Shown one piece after another: positions 26,542 to 36,121 of a stretch of 64,000 nt of DNA; position 1 is the first letter of the stretch, and every line of letters starts with the position of its first letter. Both the position numbers and the translations under genes were made by a program. The DNA comes from Pseudomonas cannabina (lineage in GTDB: Bacteria > Pseudomonadota > Gammaproteobacteria > Pseudomonadales > Pseudomonadaceae): NCBI RefSeq assembly GCF_900100365.1, contig NZ_FNKU01000001.1:3981501-4045500 (forward strand). Direction: 5' to 3'. Below the pieces are notes generated by a model. The model was not told the origin of the DNA and made no database searches. It saw only the letters and a program-made list of their open reading frames with translations.

Positions 26542-28476
26542 ATGAGCAAGGCAGATGCTTTTACCCAGGCAGGCAGAACGGCCGTGTTGCAGAACATACA
26601 CGGCACCATGCAGTTCCTGCAAAAATTCCCGCCCTTCAATCAGATGGAAAATGCCCATCTCGCCTACCTGGTCGAACAGTGCCAGCTCAGGTTCTACGCT
26701 GCCGATGAGAGCATCATCAAGCCTGGCGATGGGCCAGTAGAACATTTTTACGTCGTCAAACAAGGCAGAGTTGCAGGCGAACGTCCGCATACTGCCAAGG
26801 GTGGCACCGAGACGACCTTCGAAATCACCACCGGCGAATGCTTCCCGCTGGCGGCATTACTCGGTGAACGAGCGACCCGAACCGAGCATCGCGCGGCCGA
26901 AGACACGTTCTGTCTGCAACTGAATAAACAGGCGTTCATCAAGCTGTTCGCGCTGTCTACCACGTTTCGCGACTTCGCCCTGCGCGGGGTCAGCAGCCTG
27001 CTGGACCAGGTCAATCATCAGGTCCGCCAACGCGCCGCCGAAACCCTCGGCACGCAGTACTCACTGAACACGCGCCTCGGTGAACTGGCCATGCGCCACC
27101 CGGTGATGTGCAGCCCTGAAACGCCGATGCGGGAAGCCGTGAAGCTGATGCACGAGCAGCAGGTGGGCAGCATTGTGATCGTCGATGAGCAGCAGTCGCC
27201 ACTGGGTATTTTCACCCTGCGCGACCTGCGTGAAGCGGTTGCCGATGTGCATGCCGACTTCAGCGCCCCCGTCAGGCACACCATGAGTCTGGCCCCCTTT
27301 CACCTGAGCCCGGATGCCAGTGCCTTCGACGCCGCCGTCGCCATGACCGGGCGACATATTGCGCATGTCTGCCTGGTCAGAGACGGGCGACTGTGTGGCG
27401 TGGTGTCGGAGCGCGATCTGTTTTCGTTGCAGCGGGTCGATCTGGTGCACCTGGCGCGCACCATCCGCACGGCGCCGCGCATTGAAACGCTCAGCGGCCT
27501 GCGGGGCGACATCATTCAGCTGGTCGATCGGATGCTGGCGCACGGCGCCTCTTCGACGCAGATCACTCAGATCATCACCTTGCTCAACGATCACACGGTG
27601 TGCCGGGTGATCGAGCTGACGCTTGAAGAAACCGGCGATCCCGGCGTGCCGTTCAGTTGGCTGTGTTTCGGCAGCGAAGGGCGACGTGAACAGACGCTGC
27701 ACACCGATCAGGACAACGGCATTCTTTTCGAAACCAGCGATGCGACGCAGACGGAGCAGATTCGCCGGCAGCTGCTGCCGATTGCCGAGCGCATCAACCA
27801 GAGCCTGGCGCAATGCGGCTTCACGCTGTGCAAAGGCAATATCATGGCCGGCAACCCGGAGCTGTGTCTGTCGCGTGCGGAATGGGCGAGGCGCTTTGCT
27901 GCTTTTGTTCGCGAGGCGACACCGGAAAACCTGCTGGCGTCGAGCATTTATTTCGATCTGCGTGTGGTCTGGGGTGATGAAAGCGGCTGCGAGCAACTGC
28001 GCCGTGGCGTGCTTGAGCAGGTCGCAGATAACCGACTGTTTCAGCGCCTGATGGCTGAAAACGCGCTGCGTCAGCGCCCCCCGGTGGGCCGCTTCAAGGA
28101 TTTCGTGCTGGCCCGAAAAGGCAGCGAGAAGGACACACTGGACCTCAAGACCGAAGGCCTCACGCCCTTTGTCGATGGTGCACGCCTGCTGGCGCTGGCC
28201 AACGGGATCGGGGCCAACAATACGCAGGAACGCCTGCGACAACTGGTCGAGCGCGAAGTCATCGACCCGCTGGATGGCGCGGCTTACGAGGAGGCTTATC
28301 ACTTCATCCAGCAAACCCGCATGCAGCAGCATCAACTGCAAAGCCGCCAGAACCTCGCTTATTCCAACCGCATCGACCCGGACACGCTCAACCATCTGGA
28401 CCGGCGCATCCTGCGCGAGTCGTTCCGTCAGGCGCAGCGGCTGCAAACCAGCCTGGCCCTGCGTTATCAGCTATGA
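26542..28476 (+). CDS. CNB-CBS-DUF294 nucleotidyltransferase-like protein
   Basis: A 644-residue cytosolic signalling protein. In order it has a cyclic-nucleotide-binding-like domain (about 25-145; ESIIKPGDGPVEHFYVVKQG), two CBS motifs (about 185-300; HPVMCSPETPMREAVKLMHE, LCGVVSERDLFSL), a DUF294 nucleotidyltransferase-like domain with GSEGRREQTLHTDQDNG near 374 (the G-S-x9-D-x-D pattern of the GlnD type), and a DUF294 C-terminal helical domain. ATG 26542 follows GGAACAGG. Such proteins are thought to sense adenylate or cyclic nucleotides and modify a partner. It overlaps the exonuclease gene by 4 bp (ATGA), so the two are translationally coupled. Confidence 0.9.
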   Translation: MSKADAFTQAGRTAVLQNIHGTMQFLQKFPPFNQMENAHLAYLVEQCQLRFYAADESIIKPGDGPVEHFYVVKQGRVAGERPHTAKGGTETTFEITTGECFPLAALLGERATRTEHRAAEDTFCLQLNKQAFIKLFALSTTFRDFALRGVSSLLDQVNHQVRQRAAETLGTQYSLNTRLGELAMRHPVMCSPETPMREAVKLMHEQQVGSIVIVDEQQSPLGIFTLRDLREAVADVHADFSAPVRHTMSLAPFHLSPDASAFDAAVAMTGRHIAHVCLVRDGRLCGVVSERDLFSLQRVDLVHLARTIRTAPRIETLSGLRGDIIQLVDRMLAHGASSTQITQIITLLNDHTVCRVIELTLEETGDPGVPFSWLCFGSEGRREQTLHTDQDNGILFETSDATQTEQIRRQLLPIAERINQSLAQCGFTLCKGNIMAGNPELCLSRAEWARRFAAFVREATPENLLASSIYFDLRVVWGDESGCEQLRRGVLEQVADNRLFQRLMAENALRQRPPVGRFKDFVLARKGSEKDTLDLKTEGLTPFVDGARLLALANGIGANNTQERLRQLVEREVIDPLDGAAYEEAYHFIQQTRMQQHQLQSRQNLAYSNRIDPDTLNHLDRRILRESFRQAQRLQTSLALRYQL

Positions 28477-29186
28477 ATCTGTTCGAATGGCTCAGGCCGC
28501 GTCGCAAGTCAGCGCCACTGCACGCTCATCAACTGCAACGGCTTGAACAACTGCCCGTTTGCGCGCGGCTCAGTGACAAGCCGTTGCGCCAACAACGCTG
28601 GGTGGTGCTGGACCTGGAAACCAGCGGTTTGAACATGAACCGCGATCAGGTGCTGTCCATCGGGGCGGTCGTCATCGAGGACGGGGCCATCGATCTGGGT
28701 CAGCAGTTCGAACGCACCCTGTTGCGCGTCGACCATAAAGTCAGCCCGGCGGTGTTGATTCATGGCCTGGCGCCCAGCACGATTGCGGCAGGCAGCGAGC
28801 CAGCCCAGGCATTGCTGGACTTCATGGAGTTTGTCGGCGACAGTCCGATTCTGGGTTTTCATGCGCCGTTCGATCAGCACATGCTAGCGCGGGCGCTCAA
28901 GGAAAGCCTGGACTATCGCCTGCAGCACCCGTTTTTCGACGCCGCCGAAATCGCCCCGATGCTGTTCGAGCAGGCCAACCTGCGGCATGCCGGGCTCGAC
29001 GACTGGACCCGCTATTTCGGCCTGCACGCCGAAGAACGCCACAACGCCAGCGCCGATGCCTTGGTCACCGCCGAGTTGGCGCTGATCCTCTTCAGCCACG
29101 CCCGCCGCCAACAAATCGACAGCCCGCTGTTACTGGAAGAAAAGCTCGGCCAATGGCGCAGACGCAAACAGTCGCATTCGTTCTGA
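28473..29186 (+). CDS. DnaQ-like 3'-5' exonuclease
   Basis: A 237-residue DEDD exonuclease resembling the proofreading epsilon subunit. Visible are Exo I (VVLDLETSGLNMNRDQVLSIG, with catalytic D and E near residue 47), Exo II (ILGFHAPFDQHMLARAL near 128) and Exo III (HNASADALVTAELALIL near 190, with H and D of the DEDDh class). It overlaps the DUF294 gene and converges on zapA with 12 bp between stops. A separate housekeeping dnaQ is expected elsewhere, so this copy probably serves the CBS/DUF294 partner, for example in RNA or DNA end trimming; this is inference. Confidence 0.9.
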   Translation: MNLFEWLRPRRKSAPLHAHQLQRLEQLPVCARLSDKPLRQQRWVVLDLETSGLNMNRDQVLSIGAVVIEDGAIDLGQQFERTLLRVDHKVSPAVLIHGLAPSTIAAGSEPAQALLDFMEFVGDSPILGFHAPFDQHMLARALKESLDYRLQHPFFDAAEIAPMLFEQANLRHAGLDDWTRYFGLHAEERHNASADALVTAELALILFSHARRQQIDSPLLLEEKLGQWRRRKQSHSF

Positions 29187-29198
29187 GGTGCCCAGCAC

Positions 29199-29501
29199 TC
29201 AACCCTGAGAAATAGTCTTGGCGATCACATCAACCGTTGCGTCGACCTTCTCCCGATAACGCTTCAGCTCGACCTTGTGCAACTGCTCGAGCTCGATCTG
29301 TTGCGAACACAGGTTCAGGGCGGCGAGAACCAGCAAACGGTCACCGATCAAGGTCGGGTATTTGCGCTTGGTGTCGGCCAGCGACGCACTGAGCATCGCG
29401 GCCGCCTTCATGAGCGTCAGGTCTTCGCCAGCCGGGGCCTTGACCGAATACTCATTGCCCAGAATCGAAAGAACGGTTACACCGCTGCCGTCGACGTTCA
29501 T
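29199..29501 (-). CDS. zapA: Cell division protein ZapA
   Basis: A 100-residue cytosolic protein that binds and bundles FtsZ at the division ring. It begins GVTVLSILGNEYSVKAPAGE, the N-terminal beta-hairpin part of ZapA, and ends in the long coiled-coil helix (LCSQQIELEQLHKVELKRYR). Its ATG overlaps the stop of the upstream coiled-coil gene (ATGA), making a two-gene operon. Length and order are normal for Pseudomonas, although the downstream neighbour is a convergent exonuclease gene and not the 6S RNA/fau locus I would expect. Confidence 0.93.
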   Translation of the reverse strand: MNVDGSGVTVLSILGNEYSVKAPAGEDLTLMKAAAMLSASLADTKRKYPTLIGDRLLVLAALNLCSQQIELEQLHKVELKRYREKVDATVDVIAKTISQG

Positions 29502-29731
29502 GCGCTGACAGCACTTGCGCTGGTCGCGCGATCAACCAGCGCCTGAATGCGGGCGGCAGTGCTGCCCTGCTTCTCTTCCTGTTCCATCAGGCTCAGTTGC
29601 AAGTTCTCGTTCTCGTCCTTGGCTTTTGCCAGCTCGGCGTTGAGCTGCGCATTTGTCTCTTGAAGCGCCTGATTCTGCTGCACCAGGTCACCGACAAGTT
29701 GTTCCAATTGGCTAAGGGAGGCTTCCAACAT
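29498..29731 (-). CDS. ZapB-like small coiled-coil protein (TIGR02449 type)
   Basis: A 77-residue, entirely helical protein with a leucine/glutamine heptad pattern (ASLSQLEQLVGDLVQQNQAL). It belongs to the small TIGR02449 group that precedes zapA in Pseudomonas and resembles ZapB in size and fold. The start is ATG 29731 with GGGAGG upstream in the reverse direction. A longer open frame to 29851 exists but has no family resemblance. It overlaps zapA by 4 bp. In 29732-30157 I see only the FliA-type promoter. Confidence 0.85.
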   Translation of the reverse strand: MLEASLSQLEQLVGDLVQQNQALQETNAQLNAELAKAKDENENLQLSLMEQEEKQGSTAARIQALVDRATSASAVSA

Positions 29732-30055
29732 TTTGATTTCTCGAGCAAATTTCAACGGGCGCACACGATAAAGAAAAGTCACTGCGCATGCCAGCGCCTG
29801 GCCATTAATACTGACCTGCCACGGCATGGACACGTCGATAACGCAACGCATAGGGGGCTTGTGACTGCGTAATCGGATTCCGGTTCCTGCTGTTCGTCAG
29901 CCCATCACCACGTGCGACAAATCCGCACACTGGCTGGGCCAGTTGCCATCAGCGGACTACACCCCTCCTCAGTGTTTTCAAGGGGTTGCGCAGGCTGCGG
30001 GTGATTTCCAGCAAAAACGTCAACCATCTGCGGTGATCATTACGTGCCTGTTCGC

Positions 30056-30081
30056 TCAAGACTTTAGTCGTATGACCGATA
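30056..30081 (+). promoter_or_regulatory. FliA (sigma-28) type promoter for the chemoreceptor
   Basis: TCAAG at 30056-30060, 14 bp, then ACCGATA at 30075-30081. This is close to the Pseudomonas flagellar sigma-28 pattern TCAAG-N14-GCCGATA. It lies 77 bp upstream of the chemoreceptor ATG, as expected for late flagellar genes. Confidence 0.75.
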
Positions 30082-30157
30082 GGCAGCCACTAACTACTTT
30101 TTCACGTCTGTTCATAGCCCCGCCGCATGGAACGCGCACCTCACTCTGGAAGCTTCT

Positions 30158-31783
30158 ATGTCCCTTCGAAATATGAACATTGCACCCCGAGCGTTCCTGG
30201 GGTTCGCCTTGATTGGCTCACTCATGCTGATCCTCGGTGTTTTCGCCCTGTCGCAGATGAGCAAGATCCGCGGTGCCACTGAAATACTGGCCGACAACAA
30301 CGTGCCCAGCATCAAAAGCCTCGACCGCTTTGCGGAAGTCAGTATTCGCTTGCGTGTGCTGTCTTACCGCTTGCTGGTCAACCGCGATCCAGCCACCCAA
30401 CAGAAGACCATCGACCTGCTGGCCATGCGCAACAAGCAGATCACTGACGCCCAGGCGATCTATGAAAAGCTGATCGCCGATGCCAATGAGCGCGCCCTAT
30501 ATGATCAGTACGTGCAGCTGCTAGGGCAGTACCGTCAGCTTGAAGAGCGCATGAAGACCCTCACCCGCGCCGACAAGATCAGCGAACTTCAGGCGTTGCT
30601 CAATAACGAGATGGTCAATAACTCCGACCAGATGAACGTTGTGCTCGGCAAGCTGGTGGAAATCAATACGGCTCAGTTGAACCAGGTCAAGAAGGACGCC
30701 TCCCGCGAGTACGACTCGGCGTTCAATATGGTGATCGGGCTGCTGATCGCCGCCACACTGCTGACCATCGTGTTTGCCTGGATGCTGATCAAGAGCATCA
30801 CCACACCCATTGCCACCGCGCTGCATGCCGCAGAAACCATCGCGCAAGGCAACCTGACCCAGCCGATCCGGATCGATGGTACCGACGAAGCCGGTCGTCT
30901 GCTGCTGGCCATGAAAACTATGCAGGACAAACTGCGTGACACGCTTCAGGGCATTTCCGGCTCTGCTACCCAGCTGGCTTCAGCGGCCGAAGAGCTGAAT
31001 GCGGTGACCGACGAAAGCGCCCGCGGGCTATTGCAGCAGAACAACGAAATCGAGCAGGCCGCCACCGCCGTCAACGAGATGACCAGTGCGGTGGAAGAAG
31101 TGGCCCGCAACGCCATCAGCACCTCGCAAGCGTCACGCAATGCCGCGACCTCGGCTGCCGACGGTCGTGATCTGGTTCAGGAAACGGTTGGCGCTATCGA
31201 GCGGATGAGCGGCGATGTGAAAGAAACCGCTGAATTGATCATCAATCTGGCCACTGAATCCCGCGACATCGGCAAGGTGCTGGATGTGATTCGCGGTCTG
31301 GCGGACCAGACCAACCTGCTGGCACTCAACGCCGCCATCGAAGCGGCACGCGCCGGTGAAGCGGGTCGGGGTTTCGCGGTAGTGGCTGACGAAGTCCGGG
31401 CGCTGGCACATCGCACCCAGCAGTCGACCAGCGAAATCGAGCGCATGATCGGCAGCATTCAAGGGGGTACGGAGCAGGCCGTTGGTTCGATGCGCAACAG
31501 CACCGAACGTGCCGAATCGACCCTGAATATCGCCAAGGGCGCAGGCATGGCGCTGAACACCATCAACCTGGCGGTCGAAGAAATCAACGAACGCAACATG
31601 GTCATCGCCAGCGCCGCCGAAGAACAGGCCCAGGTCGCACGCGAAGTGGACCGCAACCTGGTGAACATCCGCGACCTGTCGGCCCAGTCCACCACTGGCG
31701 CCAACCAGACCAGCGCCGCCAGCAGCGAACTGTCCCGCTTGGCCGTGGACCTTAACAGCATGGTGGCGCGCTTCGCGCTTTGA
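30158..31783 (+). CDS. Methyl-accepting chemotaxis protein (4HB-type sensor)
   Basis: A 541-residue inner-membrane chemoreceptor. TM1 is at about 12-32 ([20 protein letters not shown]). A periplasmic four-helix-bundle domain follows (about 33-190), then TM2 at about 192-211 ([20 protein letters not shown]), HAMP (212-265) and the cytoplasmic signalling domain with the conserved hairpin tip [20 protein letters not shown] (near 393) and [12 protein letters not shown]. The ligand-binding domain type is promiscuous, so the attractant cannot be named. The FliA-type promoter 77 bp upstream supports co-expression with flagella. It is a single gene, followed by a tandem-repeat array. Confidence 0.94.
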   Translation: MSLRNMNIAPRAFLGFALIGSLMLILGVFALSQMSKIRGATEILADNNVPSIKSLDRFAEVSIRLRVLSYRLLVNRDPATQQKTIDLLAMRNKQITDAQAIYEKLIADANERALYDQYVQLLGQYRQLEERMKTLTRADKISELQALLNNEMVNNSDQMNVVLGKLVEINTAQLNQVKKDASREYDSAFNMVIGLLIAATLLTIVFAWMLIKSITTPIATALHAAETIAQGNLTQPIRIDGTDEAGRLLLAMKTMQDKLRDTLQGISGSATQLASAAEELNAVTDESARGLLQQNNEIEQAATAVNEMTSAVEEVARNAISTSQASRNAATSAADGRDLVQETVGAIERMSGDVKETAELIINLATESRDIGKVLDVIRGLADQTNLLALNAAIEAARAGEAGRGFAVVADEVRALAHRTQQSTSEIERMIGSIQGGTEQAVGSMRNSTERAESTLNIAKGAGMALNTINLAVEEINERNMVIASAAEEQAQVAREVDRNLVNIRDLSAQSTTGANQTSAASSELSRLAVDLNSMVARFAL

Positions 31784-31799
31784 GGGTCAATTATTTAAA

Positions 31800-32362
31800 G
31801 GTCAACTGTCGTGCCGATGCTCTGCGGCGGCATGTCGTTCTGGACGCTCTGCGTCCGGTCTTGACTCTGAAATGCATCGTTTGAGCGATCGTCTTCGCGG
31901 ACAAGTCCGCTCCCACTGGAGAGGGGGAAACGATCACTCGACTGCGACGCTCTGCGTCGGCATGTCGTTCTGGACGCTCTGCGTCCGGTCTTGACTCTGA
32001 AATGCATCGTTTGAGCGACCGTCTTCGCGGACAAGTCCGCTCCCACTGGAGAGGGGGAAACGATCACTCAACTATCGTGCGACGCTCCGCGTCGGCATGC
32101 CGTTCTGGACGCTCCGCGTCCGGTCTTGACTCTGAAATGCATCGTTTGAGCGACCGTCTTCGCGGACAAGTCCGCTCCCACTGGAGAGGGAGAACGATCA
32201 CTCAACTATCGTGCGACGCTCCGCGTCGCATGCCGTTCTGGACGCTCTGCGTCCGGTATTGACTCTGAAATGCATCGTTTGAGCGACCGTCTTCGCGGAC
32301 AAGTCCGCTCCCACTGGAGAGGAAGAACGATCACTCAACTATCGTGCGACGCTCTGCGTCAC
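31800..32362. repeat. Tandem array of about 133-bp units (4 full plus partial)
   Basis: The marker ttgactctgaaatgcatcg starts at 31861, 31991, 32126 and 32259, giving spacings of 130, 135 and 133 bp. Each unit has three palindromic stems: gacgct..agcgtc type, ggacgctctgcgtcc, and gcggacaagtccgc. The array fills the gap between the convergent chemoreceptor and gbdR. The same unit is tandem at 43411. It is non-coding. Confidence 0.9.
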
Positions 32363-32376
32363 CCTGCTCAGTCAAA

Positions 32377-33483
32377 CTAAAGCCGCACACTCGCAAACGT
32401 CGATTCATTCCGCGCCTGGCTCAACGCCGACAGCGGTCCCGACAACGGCGCGAGCACCAGCGCTTGTGGAATGGGCAGCATGGCGACCTGTTGCGCGGTG
32501 TTGGAGCCTACGCGTTCGTCGCGCGGCGGAATGCCGAAGTATTCGCGGTAGCATTTGGAAAAGTGCGGTGTCGATACAAAGCCGCACACTGACGCCACTT
32601 CGATGATAGACATCGGCGTCTGCTTGAGCAGTTGCCGGGCGCGAATCAGGCGCAGCTTCAGGTAGTAGCGCGACGGCGAGCAGTGCAGGTATTTCTGGAA
32701 CAAACGCTCCAGTTGCCTGCGCGACACGGCGACATACACCGCCAGTTCGTCGAGGTCGATCGGCTCTTCGAGGTTGGCCTCCATCAGCGCCACAATCTCT
32801 TGCAGCTTTGGCTGATTGGTGCCCAGCATGTGCTTGAGTGGCACGCGTTGATGATCCTGCTCGTTGCGAATGCGCTCATAGACGAACATCTCGGAAATTG
32901 CCGCCGACAGTTCACGGCCATGATCGCGGCTGATCAGGTGCAGCATCATGTCCAGCGGCGCAGTGCCGCCGGAGCTGGTGAAACGGTTGCGGTCGAGCGT
33001 GAACAAACGCGTACTCATCGCCACACGCGGGAAGGCTTCCTGCATCGATGCCAGACATTCCCAATGCACGCTGCAATCGAAACCATCCAGCAATCCGGCA
33101 CACGCCAGCGCCCAACTGCCGGTGCACACCGCACCGAGACGTCGTGACTGGCGCGCCTGGCTTTGCAGCCAACTGACGTGTTCGCGGGTCACGGTGCGCT
33201 GGATGCCGACGCCACCGCAGACAATCACAGTGTCCAGCGCCGGGGCTTTCTGCATGGCCGCGTCCGGTGTGATCTGCAAGCCATCGCTGGCCCAGACCTG
33301 ACCGCCGTCCACGCTCAGTGTGGTCCAGCGATACAGCTCGCGTCCCGACAACTGATTGGCCATACGAAGAGGTTCTACCGCCGATGCGAGGGAGATCAGG
33401 GTGAAGTTATCCAGCAGCAGAAAGCCGATGGATTGTGGCGCGCGGTTCTGGGGTAGAACCCCTGGATTGAACGATGTCATCAC
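32377..33483 (-). CDS. gbdR: GbdR-like AraC-family regulator of betaine catabolism
   Basis: A 368-residue regulator with an N-terminal DJ-1/PfpI-like amidase fold (SIGFLLLDNFTLISLASAVE; C and W residues in GAVCTGSWALACAG near 120) and a C-terminal pair of AraC helix-turn-helix motifs (LDELAVYVAVSRRQLERLFQ near 258; IIEVASVCGFVSTPHFSKCY near 308). The sequence and the neighbouring cbcXWV transporter match GbdR, which activates choline, glycine betaine and dimethylglycine genes in Pseudomonas. It is transcribed away from cbcX with about 780 bp between them; a 21-bp-period direct repeat in that gap is a candidate binding site. Confidence 0.88.
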   Translation of the reverse strand: MMTSFNPGVLPQNRAPQSIGFLLLDNFTLISLASAVEPLRMANQLSGRELYRWTTLSVDGGQVWASDGLQITPDAAMQKAPALDTVIVCGGVGIQRTVTREHVSWLQSQARQSRRLGAVCTGSWALACAGLLDGFDCSVHWECLASMQEAFPRVAMSTRLFTLDRNRFTSSGGTAPLDMMLHLISRDHGRELSAAISEMFVYERIRNEQDHQRVPLKHMLGTNQPKLQEIVALMEANLEEPIDLDELAVYVAVSRRQLERLFQKYLHCSPSRYYLKLRLIRARQLLKQTPMSIIEVASVCGFVSTPHFSKCYREYFGIPPRDERVGSNTAQQVAMLPIPQALVLAPLSGPLSALSQARNESTFASVRL

Positions 33484-34260
33484 ACTATCTCCTCACACGT
33501 GGCATAGGTTGGCCCTAGGTCGGGCTCTTGTTATAGCCCTTTCCTTTGCAGGGCTTTGTGATGACATCGCAAATCTCATGCCGGAAATTGATCGGGTATT
33601 CAATAACACCTGAAAACGACGTCGCGATGCGTCTATCCGGCAGCGACCCGGGTACCTGTTTGCGACGCCAGGGCCCGCTGTCTGTGGCAACCGATGAGCA
33701 ATTCGGTAGCACTCCAGGGAAACGCTCGAGCGCCAGCCGCATGCAGAGTGCTACTCAAGGCACACCCTGAAAAACCCGGCGGCGGGCAACTTTTCGCGCT
33801 AAAAGGTGGCGGCCGGGAAAGTGCGTGTTCGAAAAGCGCGCAGCGTCCGAATGTGCCGTCCGGGATGGCGCCTCGCCAGCGAATACGGCCTGCAAAGTGA
33901 ACTTGTCGGCGTTACCCCCCTCCAAAGGTCCGCGTTCGCGCAGGCAACGACCTGCCAACCGACGCTGCCAACACGCGCAGCGACTGCGTAACGTACTGGC
34001 CGTTTTTCAGCTGCTCCAACGCTGCAACGGGGCGCTTGTACGATGCAACCAATCTGTAAGCGACCTTGCGCACACTGGATACGACGCCGCCTGCACTGGA
34101 TACGACGCCCCCAGTAGGCGTTTCACTGTCCCTGTTAGATGATCGGCTCCGACTCGATCGCCCGGCGCAGTGATGGAGCTTCGTGAAAGGCCCCGCCACC
34201 CATAAGCCGCGTCAGCGTTCACCTGCTGATGACTAGAAGAAACTCACAGGAGTCCACCCC
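33484..34260. other. Gene-poor region between gbdR and cbcX
   Basis: 777 bp in which I see no convincing gene. Open frames of 60-100 codons overlap on both strands without ribosome sites or family likeness. It holds the direct repeat at 34073-34109 and ends with GGAG ten bases before cbcX. The region is long enough for two divergent promoters plus an undetected small RNA. Confidence 0.6.
34073..34109 (+). promoter_or_regulatory. 16-bp direct repeat with 21-bp period, candidate GbdR site
   Basis: cactggatacgacgcc occurs at 34073-34088 and again at 34094-34109, exactly 21 bp apart (two helical turns). AraC-family proteins commonly bind direct half-sites at this spacing. The site is about 150 bp upstream of cbcX and faces the gbdR gene across the gap. 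Confidence 0.5.
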
Positions 34261-35208
34261 ATGAAAGGTTCCAAATCGTTGCTGTTGGCCGCCACGCTCT
34301 GTATGCCGGTGCTCGCCCAGGCAGCCGAGCCAGAGGCCTGCCATACGGTCAACTTCTCCGACGTCGGCTGGACTGACATTACCGTGACCACCGCAGTCAC
34401 CAGCGCCGTACTGGAATCGCTGGGCTACAAGACCAAGACCACCATGATTTCCGTACCGGTGACCTACAAGTCGCTGGCCGACGGCAAGAACATGGACGTC
34501 TTCCTCGGCAACTGGATGCCGACCATGGAAAACGACATCAAGCCTTATCGCGAAGCCGGCACGGTGGAAACCGTGCGCGCCAATCTGGAGAACGCCAAAT
34601 ACACCCTGGCCGTTCCAGAAGCGCTCTACAACAAAGGCCTGCATGACTTCGCCGACATCGCCAAATTCAAGAAAGAGCTGGGCGGCAAGATTTACGGCAT
34701 CGAACCTGGCAACGACGGCAACCGCCTGATCCAGAGCATGATCGACAAGAACGCTTTCGGCCTGAAAGATGCAGGCTTCAAAGTCGTGGAATCCAGCGAA
34801 GCAGCGATGCTGTCGCAGGTCGACCGCGCCGTGAAACGCAACAACGACGTAGTGTTCTTGGGCTGGGAACCGCACCCGATGAACACCCGCTTCAAGATGA
34901 AATATCTTACCGGCGGTGATGACTTCTTCGGCCCCAACTATGGCCAGGCGACTATCTACACCAATACCCGCAAAGGCTACAGTCAGGAATGCAGCAACGT
35001 AGGCCAGTTGCTCAAGAACCTGTCTTTCACCCTCGACATGGAAAGCACCCTGATGGGCAACGTGCTGGACGACAAGATCAAGCCTGATGCCGCTGCAAAG
35101 GCGTGGATCAAGAAAAACCCGCAAGTGCTCGACACCTGGCTCGCAGGCGTGACCACCGTGGATGGCAAACCAGGCCTGGAGGCAGCCAAGGCCAAGTTGA
35201 CCCAGTAA
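34261..35208 (+). CDS. cbcX: Choline/betaine ABC transporter binding protein CbcX
   Basis: A 315-residue periplasmic protein of the OpuAC/ProX-like family. A signal peptide occupies the first 22 residues (KSLLLAATLCMPVLAQAAEP). The mature part has the quaternary-amine receptor pattern: VNFSDVGWTDITVTTAV, DVFLGNWMPTMENDI with the aromatic Trp of the ligand cage, YGIEPGNDGNRLIQSM, and FLGWEPHPMN. AGGAG lies ten bases before the ATG. It is the first gene of cbcXWV, which in P. syringae takes up choline, betaine and carnitine as nutrients and osmoprotectants. The separate ligand-specific proteins known for this transporter (such as CaiX and BetX) are not in this window. Confidence 0.9.
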   Translation: MKGSKSLLLAATLCMPVLAQAAEPEACHTVNFSDVGWTDITVTTAVTSAVLESLGYKTKTTMISVPVTYKSLADGKNMDVFLGNWMPTMENDIKPYREAGTVETVRANLENAKYTLAVPEALYNKGLHDFADIAKFKKELGGKIYGIEPGNDGNRLIQSMIDKNAFGLKDAGFKVVESSEAAMLSQVDRAVKRNNDVVFLGWEPHPMNTRFKMKYLTGGDDFFGPNYGQATIYTNTRKGYSQECSNVGQLLKNLSFTLDMESTLMGNVLDDKIKPDAAAKAWIKKNPQVLDTWLAGVTTVDGKPGLEAAKAKLTQ

Positions 35209-35275
35209 GCCGACAGCAGGCGGGCCTGCCCCGCCTGCTGCCCTCTTCACCTTCCGCAAGCGGACACCCGATACC

Positions 35276-36121
35276 ATGCTGACTGATCAAAAAATCCCTC
35301 TGGGCGAGTACATCGCCGCATTCGTCGACTGGTTGACGGCCAACGGCGCCGACTACTTCGATGCGATAGCCTCGACACTGGAAATGATGATCCACGGGTT
35401 CACCTTTGCGCTGACCTGGTTCAACCCGTTGGTATTGATCGGCCTGATTGCCGCACTCGCGCACTTCATTCAGCGCAAGTGGGGCCTGACGGTTTTCGTC
35501 ATCCTTTCATTTCTGCTTATTCTCAACCTGCATTACTGGCAGGAAACCATGGAAACCTTGGCGCAGGTGCTCTTCGCCACCCTGGTCTGCGTCGTCATCG
35601 GCGTGCCACTGGGCATCATTGCCGCACACAAACCGATGTTCTACACCATCATCCGGCCGATACTGGACCTGATGCAGACCGTGCCCACCTTCGTCTATCT
35701 GATTCCGACCCTCACCCTGTTCGGCCTCGGCGTGGTGCCCGGCCTGATCTCGACAGTGGTCTTCGCCATTGCCGCACCGATACGCCTGACGTATCTGGGC
35801 ATTCGCGATGTGCCTCAAGAGCTGCTGGACGCCGGCAAGGCCTTTGGCTCGTCGCGCCGCCAGTTGCTGACCCGCATCGAACTGCCCTACGCCATGCCCA
35901 GCATCGCGGCCGGCATTACCCAGTGCATCATGCTGTCGTTGTCGATGGTAGTGATCGCGGCACTGGTCGGTGCGGACGGCCTCGGTAAACCGGTCGTCAA
36001 TGCCCTGAACACCGCCGACATCGCCCTCGGTTTCGAAGCAGGTCTGGCAATCGTATTGCTGGCAATCATGCTCGACCGCATCTGCAAACAACCCGAAGCC
36101 AAGAAAGGGTCTGACGCATGA
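35276..36121 (+). CDS. cbcW: Choline/betaine ABC transporter permease CbcW
   Basis: A 281-residue inner-membrane permease of the ProW/OpuAB family. An N-terminal amphipathic part (EYIAAFVDWLTANGADYFDA) is followed by about six membrane segments. The EAA-loop, which contacts the ATPase, is at ELLDAGKAFGSSRRQLLTRI (near 185-205), and QTVPTFVYLIPTLTLFGLG is typical of ProW. It is 67 bp after cbcX and overlaps cbcV by 4 bp, consistent with one operon. Confidence 0.93.
   Translation: MLTDQKIPLGEYIAAFVDWLTANGADYFDAIASTLEMMIHGFTFALTWFNPLVLIGLIAALAHFIQRKWGLTVFVILSFLLILNLHYWQETMETLAQVLFATLVCVVIGVPLGIIAAHKPMFYTIIRPILDLMQTVPTFVYLIPTLTLFGLGVVPGLISTVVFAIAAPIRLTYLGIRDVPQELLDAGKAFGSSRRQLLTRIELPYAMPSIAAGITQCIMLSLSMVVIAALVGADGLGKPVVNALNTADIALGFEAGLAIVLLAIMLDRICKQPEAKKGSDA

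Noticed and set aside
29732..30055. 6S RNA gene near zapA
   Set aside because: The position upstream of zapB is not the usual one, and I could not find the 6S core or closing stem.
31800..32362. CRISPR array
   Set aside because: The repeat unit is about 133 bp and nearly the same throughout, with no short repeats alternating with unique spacers and no cas genes.
33694..33900. Small open frames in the gbdR-cbcX gap
   Set aside because: Overlapping frames on both strands with no ribosome sites or conserved motifs.
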